From assembly GCA_018136815.1 (NCBI GenBank), contig CM030932.1:7455628-7519627 (forward strand): a stretch of DNA of 64,000 nt. Direction: 5' to 3'. Both the position numbers and the translations under genes were made by a program. The stretch comes from Isochrysis galbana (taxonomy: Eukaryota > Haptophyta > Isochrysidales > Isochrysidaceae). Under the pieces are notes generated by a model, which was not told the origin of the DNA, did not search any database, and was given only the letters and a program-made list of their open reading frames with translations. Positions 54,701 through 64,000 of the stretch are shown here, one piece after another (within the stretch, counting starts at the first letter, position 1; each line of letters begins with the position of its first letter).

Positions 54701-57700
54701 GTGCTCAACGTCCTCGGCGTGTACCCAGGCGACCCAGGTCCGCCCGGCGGCGACTGCGCGGCCCACGTCTCGACGATGGGCACGGGCATTACACACCTCA
54801 GCGTGGGCGACCCCGCGCTCGGCCACGGCCTTGCCGCGCTCGCCTCCCTCTCCAAGACCGATGCTCGGCTCATGTCGGCGATCGACGAGTCGATGTCCAT
54901 GGAGCAGGCTTGCACATTACCTACCACGTGGTGTACCGTGCACTTGTCGTTGCTCGCCGCCGCCCCCAAGTGCGGGCATCACGCCTTGAATCACGCTGGA
55001 GCTGGCGGTGTCGGGCTGGCTGCGAACGAGTACGTGCACTGGCTCAACAAGCGGGCCTCGGTGACGGTTGGTCGTCCGTACAAGCACTTCTACCTCAACC
55101 GCATGGGCCTTGCCGGCGAGACGCTCAGCTCTCGCGACGGCAGCGCCTTCGCGATGGGCGCGTCTCGGCTGCTTGGCTCGTCGCGCTTCCGCTTCACGCT
55201 CAACAGCCTGTCGGCCGACTTCATCGCCGGGTCATTCGCGCTCTTGCGCGAGGACGGCTGCCTATGCGAGATCGGCAAGCGCACGGCGTACAGCTACGAG
55301 CGGCTCGAGGCCGCCTCGACGGCCACGTACGTGGCGATCGCTCTCGACTCGACGATCGACCAGACTCCTTGGTGGATGCGCGGTACGCTCGTGCTGCTCT
55401 CTCGCCGCGCCGGGCATTTTGTGTTGCACGGGCTGCCTCTTCGGGTATTCGACCTCGAGAAAAGCGTGCTGGCCGCATTCCGCACGCTCCAGAGCGGCAC
55501 CAACACCGGCAAGGTGGTGGTGCGTGTCCCGATGACGGCACCCACCAAGCCGCGCGGCACGCACCTACTCTCCGGCGGTACCGGCGGATTGGGCCTGCTC
55601 ACGGGCAAGTGGCTCGGCACCAACGGCGCGACCTCGGTCGTGCTGGCTGCTCGCGGCGGCAAAGTTGCCGTCGCCGAGGGCGAGAAGCTCAAGAAGATAG
55701 CGGCGTGCGACTTCGGCGTCGTGAAGTGCGACGCTGCCGAGCTAGTCGACACGCGCTCCGTGGTCGGCGCCATTATGGCCATCGGCAATGCCCTTCTTGC
55801 CGGCATCTGGCACGCTGCGGGCGTCCTGAACGACGGCTTGGTTCGCGCCCAAACCTCTGGCACCATCAAGCGCGTGTACGCGCCCAAGGTGCATGGCGCG
55901 TGGGGCCTGCAGCGAGCTTTGGCTTCGTCGCCGCTCGACGTCATGGTGCTCTTCTCGTCGATCGCCGCGCTCCTCGGCGGCGGCGGTCAGTCGAACTACG
56001 GCGCTGCCAACGGCTGCTTGGATGCCCTTGGTGTGTGCCGTCGCGTGCGCGGTCTGAACGCCTCGTCCATCGAGTGGGGCCCATGGGCTGACGTGGGCAT
56101 GGCCGCCGACCCGTCGGTGCACGCCCGCATCCAGGCTGGTGGCTTTGGTCTCATCAGCCTCGATCAAGGCGTCGTGGCCTTCCAGGCCGCGATGCGGCCG
56201 CAGGTGACCGCGGTCATGTCGCTCGTCGTCATCACTTGGTCCAAGTTCCTCGGCGTGCTACCCGAGGTACCGCCGCTGCTCGCCGCGTATGCGTCGCGTA
56301 AGGGGGCCGTGCTGGCCGGTGCTCCGTCGGGTGAGATCAAGGAGATCACTATGGAGCAGATCTTGGAGACGCTGAAGAGCACGACGGGAGCGGAAGTTGA
56401 TCCGGACGCGCCGCTCATGGAATCGGGGCTCGACTCGCTCGGGGCCGTGGAGTTGGGCAGCCAGCTCCAGGCGCAGTCGGGCATGACCTTGCCCTCGACT
56501 CTGATCTTCGACTACCCGACGGCACGCCAGTTGTCGGGCTACTTCAAGGAGCAAGTCCGCACGGCCAACGGCACAACTGATGCCCTTCAAGAGGAGCTGG
56601 TGCAAAGGGCTTTCGTGAACCTTGAAGCCAGAGTTAAGGCGTGCGGTCTCTCAGCTAACCTTCCTCTTGGAATGAACAAGCCACGGTCCATTTTGACCAT
56701 GACTGCTTGCAGTGGCGACGTCATCACCGAAGTGCCCCCTTCACGCTGGTCGATCATGGGCTCCGAGCAACTCGGTGAGTTGATTGGTCGGCGCGTGCGT
56801 CATGGTGGTTTCCTCCGCGACGCGGAGCTCTTCGACAACGGGCATTTCAGTATTTCCCCAGCAGAAGCGGCTGCGATGGACCCGCAGCAGCGCCTGCTCA
56901 TGGAATACGGCTACAAGGCGTTCCACGGAGCGGAACTAGACAAGGCCACTCTGAACGCCACCGTCACCGGAGTGTTCGTCGGCATTGCAGCCAATGACTG
57001 GCAGAGCATTGTCACCGCATCAGCGATGTCGCGCAGCGTGTACGCTGCGACCGGCGCGTCCCTTTCGATTGCTGCCGGCCGCATCTCGTTTGTCCTCGGT
57101 CTGCAAGGCCCTTGCGTCTCATATGACACGGCTTGCTCGGCTACTCTCGCTGCAAACCATGCGGCATTGCGCGCTTTGCAGCTCAACGAATGTGCAAGTG
57201 GCCTACTTATCGGCGTCGGTCTAATGCTGTTGCCGTCAGTAGGTATAACCTTTGCCACGGCAGGCATGACTTCTGCGAAGGGGCATTGTCATACCTTCGA
57301 TACGCGGGCTGACGGCTATGCTCGCGGTGAGGCCATTTGCGGCGTAGCTCTTCGCGTGACGGAAGCCGACATTACGGTACACTTTTCCCTCCTTGGCAGC
57401 TGCGTGCGCCAAGACGGCAAGTCTGCCTCGTTGACCGCGCCTAGCGGCGTTGCTCAGCAAGGCTTGCTGCGCGCGGCGCTAGCAGATGCCTCGATCACCG
57501 CCCGAGACCTGGCTTGTGTTGAAGCCCATGGGACTGGGACTAGCCTGGGCGACCCTATTGAGGCAGGGTCCCTTGCCGGCGCCATCCTAGTTGCGCGTGG
57601 CGGCTCCGGAAAAACGTTGCTAGTTGGAAGCATCAAGGCAAGCACCGGCCACGCGGAGCCGGCTGCCGGAGCGTCCGGAGTGATGCGCCTTGCGGTCAGC

Positions 57701-60700
57701 CTAGCTGCAGCACGGGCGCCGCCTAATGCACAACTGCGAGTCGTCAATGAGCACGTCAACTCAGCGTTGCAAAAGACATCGTCAGCTCTTCCAACTCATC
57801 TTGCTGCTCTTAGCAAGGCGCCGGACCGCGCATTCATTGGCGGTGTGAGCTCTTTCGGATACAGCGGCACAATCGTGCACACTGTGCTCGAGGCGGCTGG
57901 ACCTTCAGTTATCGAGTCGAAGTGTTCGCTTCGGAGGAGACGGGTAGCATACGTGCGCAAATCGTACCTGTGGCGCGACACTCCGCACCCGCTCATCCAG
58001 CAACGTGTCATTGACGCGCAGGGGAATGACGAGAACTCCTTCCGTTCCGACCTGAAGGGTGCACTCTTCGCCGTGATCGCCGACCACATTGTGCAGGGCC
58101 AAGTTGTTTTCCCCGGCGCCGGCTACATGGAGATGGCGCGCGCCGCATGCGTCGGCTTGACCGCGGGTGCTGAAAAAGGCGCCATGCTCAATCGCGTCTT
58201 CTTCCTGCAGCCTCTCGTGCTATCGGGTGACCTATCACACGTACAGGTCACGGTGAACATCATGCCCGACGAGCGATTCGACGTGAACTCGGAGGATACT
58301 GAGTACGCTACAAAGAAATCGCACTGCGCAGGTTCGCACGCGACGTACATCAACGCGCTGCACAATTTCTCGCACGCGGCGCTGCGCGCGTCGTGCGCCC
58401 AGCCCGTCGGCGTGGCGGCCATCTACTCCACCTTCCGTTCGGTCGGCCTCGAGTATGGGCCGCTGTACCGTACGCTGACATCGGCTCGCGTCTCGCGCGA
58501 GGTGGGCGTCGCCGTCGGTCAGCTGCGCCGTCGCTCGCACAAGGAGGGAACGTGCGTCCACCCTGCGGACCTCGACGGCTCGCTTCACCTGACGGCGCTG
58601 CTCGCGGAGGCGACGGCGGCTGGTGAGATCCGGCTGCCCTTCTCCGTGGGCGAGGCGGCTCTCAACGACGTAAGCGGCCGGCCGTGGCCGGTGGCCGAGC
58701 GCCAGGGCGCCAACATGACTGGCGTCTGGATTGGCGCCAAGGACGGCCGGTCGGCCAACGACTCGCCTGGCGCGCGCTTGACCAACTTCGAGACGCGCGT
58801 GCTCAAGGCCGCGCCAAATGCCGCGCCCGCCAAGAAGGCGTCGCACATGTACGTCACCATGTGGCAGGGGCGCGATGGTGCCACGGCCGAGGAGTCCAAG
58901 GCGGCAGCGTTCATGATCGGCTCCTCGCGCTCGTCGCTCGAGCCCGAATCCGCCTCTCGAGCGGCGCCTGTCGGAACAGTCGTGTTTGCCGTCGGCGTGA
59001 GCTCCGGCACAAACACGCTCGACTCCCTATCGGGCATGGCCGCCGCCTTCGATGTCGTGCGTACTCACACTATCGCGCGCTCGACGCCGCCCACATGGAT
59101 GCTTGCCGCGTGCGCCCTCGGCGCGCGCTCGAGCGCGACGGGCGTCTCGTGCCACGCCGGCATCATAGGCCTGACACGTCAGGCGCGCTCGGAGGCGCCG
59201 CAGTCGCGCCTGCCTCTCATCGACCTCGACGTGCTCGAGCTGGCCGCCGGTGTCAGCCAGGCCGCTGCTGCACTTGGACTCAACTACTCCGGCACGGAGC
59301 CGGAGATCGCGTTCGACGGCACCCGCCAGCGCGTTCCTCGCCTCGCCGAGGCTGCGGGGTCGCTCTCGGGGCCAATCAAGCTCTACTTCGACGCGCGCGG
59401 CACGATCAGCAACTTGCGCATCGTGTCGCAGGAGGCTGACGACGGGAATCCCGTGCACGGCGAGGTGAAGCTGTGCGTGCGTGCAGTGGGTCTCAACTTC
59501 CGCGACGTGCTCAACGTCCTCGGCGTGTACCCAGGCGACCCAGGTCCGCCCGGCGGCGACTGCGCGGCCCACGTCTCGACGATGGGCACGGGCATTACAC
59601 ACCTCAGCGTGGGCGACCCCGCGCTCGGCCACGGCCTTGCCGCGCTCGCCTCCCTCTCCAAGACCGATGCTCGGCTCATGTCGGCGATCGACGAGTCGAT
59701 GTCCATGGAGCAGGCTTGCACATTACCTACCACGTGGTGTACCGTGCACTTGTCGTTGCTCGCCGCCGCCCCCAAGTGCGGGCATCACGCCTTGAATCAC
59801 GCTGGAGCTGGCGGTGTCGGGCTGGCTGCGAACGAGTACGTGCACTGGCTCAACAAGCGGGCCTCGGTGACGGTTGGTCGTCCGTACAAGCACTTCTACC
59901 TCAACCGCATGGGCCTTGCCGGCGAGACGCTCAGCTCTCGCGACGGCAGCGCCTTCGCGATGGGCGCGTCTCGGCTGCTTGGCTCGTCGCGCTTCCGCTT
60001 CACGCTCAACAGCCTGTCGGCCGACTTCATCGCCGGGTCATTCGCGCTCTTGCGCGAGGACGGCTGCCTATGCGAGATCGGCAAGCGCACGGCGTACAGC
60101 TACGAGCGGCTCGAGGCCGCCTCGACGGCCACGTACGTGGCGATCGCTCTCGACTCGACGATCGACCAGACTCCTTGGTGGATGCGCGGTACGCTCGTGC
60201 TGCTCTCTCGCCGCGCCGGGCATTTTGTGTTGCACGGGCTGCCTCTTCGGGTATTCGACCTCGAGAAAAGCGTGCTGGCCGCATTCCGCACGCTCCAGAG
60301 CGGCACCAACACCGGCAAGGTGGTGGTGCGTGTCCCGATGACGGCACCCACCAAGCCGCGCGGCACGCACCTACTCTCCGGCGGTACCGGCGGATTGGGC
60401 CTGCTCACGGGCAAGTGGCTCGGCACCAACGGCGCGACCTCGGTCGTGCTGGCTGCTCGCGGCGGCAAAGTTGCCGTCGCCGAGGGCGAGAAGCTCAAGA
60501 AGATAGCGGCGTGCGACTTCGGCGTCGTGAAGTGCGACGCTGCCGAGCTAGTCGACACGCGCTCCGTGGTCGGCGCCATTATGGCCATCGGCAATGCCCT
60601 TCTTGCCGGCATCTGGCACGCTGCGGGCGTCCTGAACGACGGCTTGGTTCGCGCCCAAACCTCTGGCACCATCAAGCGCGTGTACGCGCCCAAGGTGCAT

Positions 60701-63700
60701 GGCGCGTGGGGCCTGCAGCGAGCTTTGGCTTCGTCGCCGCTCGACGTCATGGTGCTCTTCTCGTCGATCGCCGCGCTCCTCGGCGGCGGCGGTCAGTCGA
60801 ACTACGGCGCTGCCAACGGCTGCTTGGATGCCCTTGGTGTGTGCCGTCGCGTGCGCGGTCTGAACGCCTCGTCCATCGAGTGGGGCCCATGGGCTGACGT
60901 GGGCATGGCCGCCGACCCGTCGGTGCACGCCCGCATCCAGGCTGGTGGCTTTGGTCTCATCAGCCTCGATCAAGGCGTCGTGGCCTTCCAGGCCGCGATG
61001 CGGCCGCAGGTGACCGCGGTCATGTCGCTCGTCGTCATCACTTGGTCCAAGTTCCTCGGCGTGCTACCCGAGGTACCGCCGCTGCTCGCCGCGTATGCGT
61101 CGCGTAAGGGGGCCGTGCTGGCCGGTGCTCCGTCGGGTGAGATCAAGGAGATCACTATGGAGCAGATCTTGGAGACGCTGAAGAGCACGACGGGAGCGGA
61201 AGTTGATCCGGACGCGCCGCTCATGGAATCGGGGCTCGACTCGCTCGGGGCCGTGGAGTTGGGCAGCCAGCTCCAGGCGCAGTCGGGCATGACCTTGCCC
61301 TCGACTCTGATCTTCGACTACCCGACGGCACGCCAGTTGTCGGGCTACTTCAAGAGTTACACGCATCCTCAAGATTGTGAAGTTGTTTCGCCGTTGCCAA
61401 CAACGACTGGTCCGATGGATTCTCGTCCCATCTTCGCCCGTGGTTTCACATCCGTCCTCCCCCATTCAAGATCTATGAGTTCTTTGTTGAAAATATCCTC
61501 TTGCTCAGCAAACTTGATTGCGGAGGTGCCATCAACACGTTGGTCGCTCGATGTCCTCGATCAACTCAGCCAACAAGTCGCACAACGCGTGCGATATGGC
61601 GGATTTTTGGAGGGAATTGAATTTTTCGACAACAAAACATTTGGTATTGCGCCAATCGAGGCGGCCTCGATGGACCCGCAACAACGCCTCCTACTAGAGC
61701 ACGGCTACGAAGCTTTTCATGGGGCAAATCTATCACGATTGACGCTTTATGGCACCTTGGTCGGTGTATTTGTTGGCATTGCCGCGAACGACTGGGTGGA
61801 TATCGTAAAATCTTCTCCTGCAGCTCGCAGTGTCTATGCAGCAACAGGAGCCAGTATGTCGATCGCTTCTGGCCGATTATCGTATGTCCTTGGTCTGCAC
61901 GGTCCTTGTGTTTCTTATGATACTGCTTGTTCGGCTGCGCTTGCCGCGAGTCATTCGGCGCTCAGGGCTATTCAGCACCATGAATGCTCCTCTGGACTTG
62001 TGACGGGCATTAGCTTGATGTTGCTTCCACAAGTAGGGGTTACGTTCGCGACTGCGGGGATGACTTCGGCCACCGGCAGCTCGAAGACGTTCGACAGTCG
62101 CGCTGACGGGTATGCACGTGGGGAGGCCTGCGGTGCAGTTGTGCTTCAATGCGAACAGGACTTGGAGGAGGGAGGCGTTCAAGTGCTTGGCAGCTGCCTG
62201 AGGCAAGATGGCAAGAGTGCAAGTCTCACAGCTCCGAATGGGCAAGCTCAGCAAGGTTTATATCGCGCGGCGATTTCCGATGCGAACGTATCCGAGGGGG
62301 ATCTCTCGTGTGTTGAAGCACACGGCACAGGCACCCCACTTGGTGATCCTATTGAAGCAGGTTCGTTGGCTGCCGCCGTCGTTCGAGCTCGAAGTGGGCA
62401 AGCTCCACTAGTCCTCGGTAGCGTCAAAGCGAATGCTGGCCATGCCGAGCCCGCAGCCGGGGTGACCGGCATGCTTCGTCTCGCGGCCGGGCTCCTTGCG
62501 ATGCAGGGCTCGCCAAATGCTCAACTACGAATCATCAATCCCCATGTCCTTTCGGCTCTTGATGGGTGGCAATGCTGTGTGCCAACACAGCAGGCCAAGC
62601 TCGGAGCTCAAGCTCTTGAAGAAGTACGTCGCCTCGGCAACGTAAGCTCGTTTGGGTACAGTGGGACCATAGCGCACGCAGTACTCGGTGCCCATTCTCG
62701 TTCTCTGGCAGAGGCGAATATTCATGGCAAGCTCATCTACCAGAGAAGGGCCTTCAAATTGCCACACCTCTATGAAGCCAAGTCGATACCTCGGCGCGAT
62801 TCAGCGTTGAATAGTGTTGCCACCTCTGAGCCAAGTTCTACCCAGGCTGGCACGGAAGAAATGTATAGGTACGACTATTTCTCGCCTCTCGTTGTCGACG
62901 TATACGCTTTCGAATGGGCTGAGGCTGAATCTGGAGGTGTCATGGCTGCCGACGACGAAGATATCCAAGTGAGGGTTTCCGCTGATGTGTTGCTCATCGG
63001 ACACGCCATGTGTTTTTCAGGCTTCCTAAATGGCTTGCCATGGCAGTGCCATTGTAGTGCCAACATTCGTTGGGAGCTTGGCCCTTGGCACGCGATCGTT
63101 TTCGCCGCTTCTCAGCGCGATGAGAGTGAGCTTCCCGCGGTCAGTAGCCTTCATGACCTTCTCCGTGCTCTGCTCTCGCTAGCGTCGAGTGTGCCCATCT
63201 GGGTGTTCACCTCGCTTGTGAGCTCGGGTCGCCGAGAAAGGCCGATTCGCTGTGTGCACTCTGGTCTTTGTGGCTTTACTCGCGCAGCGCAGCAAGAGCT
63301 GCCCTCAGCGCCACTTTGGCTATTGGACGTCGGCGATATCCCGATAAGCCCGGAGGAGGGTTGGGCTCTCTCAACACTTCTTAAAAGGTGCCATGTGACC
63401 CTCGCTTGTGGCCATGTTCGCGGGCTGAACTTTCATTCCTCTCGCGAGCCCGAGGCCCGCTTGCTTGGCTCTTCCCTTTCCGTGCCACGGCTGGTTGCAG
63501 CGCGCCTCGCCGACGACATCACTCTCGGCTTAAGCCCACTCGCGCAGCGGCTAGATGAATGCGTCCGAATCAAGAATGAAGAGGTTGACATCGAAGGCCT
63601 TATTGCGGATTCCGTGGCAATTGAGCAGCTATGTGAGGAATACATCCACGATGTTGTCGAGGAACTTGATGGAGCTAGTGTGATCAAGTGGCATCACAAG

Positions 63701-64000
63701 CTCTTGTTCCGATGGTTTTGTTCGCAAGAGCAGCGTGATGGTCGGCATCCAAATGCATACGAGATTGAAGGGGAGGTTGAGGCGTGGCCGGAACTTCGTC
63801 TTGCAAAGCATTGCGGCCCGTCGCTGCGGGATGTGCTTGTTGGCAGGGTTTCGTACCAAGATGTGCTATTTCCCAATGGATCGCTTGCTCTAGTCCTACC
63901 GGTCTACGAGGCATCCGTCGCGGCAACATATTACCATGAATGCGTTGTGGCTGCTGTGCAAGCCATCAAAGCACAGATGGCCCCCGCACAGATGCTCTCC
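47592..64000 (+). CDS. Modular type I polyketide synthase, AT-less, fully reducing modules (partial both ends)
   Basis: Builds a polyketide chain by repeated condensation and reduction. Order seen is [KS-DH-ER-KR-ACP] x3, then KS-KR structural half-cMT. KS: DTACSA (Cys codons 52328, 57134 and 61928), EAHGTGT, and GHAEPAAG. DH: HIVQGQVVFP (H-x3-G-x4-P) and DLDGSLH. ER: GLNFRDVLNVLGVYPGDPG and HAGAGGVGLAA. KR: SGGTGGLG and FSSIAALLGGGGQSNYGAAN. ACP: ESGLDSLGAVEL (phosphopantetheine Ser codon 56435). Between KS and DH there is only a short linker (YLWRDTPHPLI) and no GHSxG acyltransferase, so malonyl units should be loaded in trans. From about 51328 to the window end the frame is open without introns or stops (over 4200 codons). 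The first copy has five single-base deletions that break frame. Each module would fully reduce its beta-carbon, giving a saturated stretch. The product is unknown. Confidence 0.95.
51743..56548 (+). repeat. PKS module copy B (KS-DH-ER-KR-ACP, 4806 bp)
   Basis: Complete module unit beginning in the post-ACP linker. KS about 51850-53100, DH about 53180-54035, KR structural half about 54040-54560, ER about 54563-55520, KR about 55545-56106 and ACP about 56340-56548. The length is divisible by three (1602 codons), and I found no difference from copy C. Confidence 0.95.
56549..61354 (+). repeat. PKS module copy C (4806 bp, identical to B as read)
   Basis: Same domains shifted by exactly 4806. Identity to B stops abruptly at 61354, right after the ACP (GYFK), where the sequence passes into the diverged fourth module in the same frame. 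The duplication unit therefore runs from post-ACP linker to ACP. Confidence 0.95.
61355..64000 (+). other. PKS module D (partial): KS, KR structural half, start of C-methyltransferase
   Basis: KS at about 61495-62690 is complete with catalytic Cys (61928), HGTGT and NAGHAEPAAG; it is clearly related to but diverged from the A-C copies at DNA and protein level. No DH motif follows. At about 63160-63500 the pattern LCGFTRAAQQELPSAPLWLL and VPRLVAARLADD matches the KR structural half seen before the ER in A-C. From about 63590, VAIEQLCEEYIHDVVEEL, WHHKLLFRWF, LAKHCGPSLRDVL and YQDVLFPNGSLALVLPVYEA resemble the N-terminal part of PKS C-methyltransferases. The SAM-binding core would lie past the window. 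A catalytic KR and ACP are expected beyond it. Confidence 0.75.

Noticed and set aside
48624-60973. Many 100-470 codon ORFs antisense or out of frame within the PKS modules
   Set aside because: They recur at the same offsets in all copies and are shadows of the GC-rich coding frame; the real frame has intact PKS motifs.

Overview
The window is nuclear DNA of a GC-rich eukaryotic microalga, most likely a haptophyte. Genes are split by short GT-AG introns (about 40-330 bp). Two proteins begin with signal or plastid-type leaders, and the DNA carries many homopurine/homopyrimidine and simple-sequence tracts. The right end holds a large type I polyketide synthase (PKS) without acyltransferase domains, a type known from haptophytes and dinoflagellates. 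The species cannot be fixed from the sequence alone, and a dinoflagellate or stramenopile is not formally excluded.

Layout, left to right. 1-4.1 kb: a sugar-porter-type MFS transporter in six exons with a very large central loop (+). 6.6-8.5 kb: a cAMP-dependent protein kinase regulatory subunit in seven exons (+). 9.2-12.9 kb: a 1221-codon Trp/Arg-repeat protein resembling Sfi1 (-). 14.9-16.1 kb: a three-exon putative nuclear regulator (-). 17.5-18.5 kb: a foldback element whose arms contain the end of a cytochrome b561-like fragment. 19.4-20.5 kb: endonuclease V in three exons (+), followed by three perfect hairpins. 21.6-23.8 kb: a five-exon MIT plus coiled-coil protein resembling NRBF2/Atg38 (-). 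24.9-26.8 kb: decayed repeat-type ORFs. 27.8-28.6 kb: a DUF1499 protein with a twin-arginine leader (-). 29.4-31.2 kb: a frameshifted gag-like element whose 5' part recurs at about 35.7 kb. 32.4-33.8 kb: a PAS/LOV-like membrane protein (-). 37.4-41.4 kb: a WW-R3H-U-box protein, probably an E3 ligase (-). 43.0-44.1 kb: further mobile-element debris. 45.1-46.3 kb: a Hip/STI1-like protein with a leader peptide (+). 47.49-47.59 kb: an assembly gap.

From 47.6 kb to the end lies the PKS (+). It contains three almost identical, fully reducing modules (KS-DH-ER-KR-ACP, period 4806 bp), with the first cut by the gap. A diverged fourth module follows, with a KS and the start of what looks like a C-methyltransferase. 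From about 51.33 kb to the window end the frame stays open without an intron, unlike the neighbouring genes. No AT domain is visible, so extender units are presumably loaded in trans. Apart from the PKS the loci look like unrelated housekeeping or signalling genes separated by repeat-rich spacers; no operon-like arrangement is expected or seen.

Exon boundaries were derived by hand from splice consensus, phase and protein continuity. Family names come from motif recognition, with no database search.
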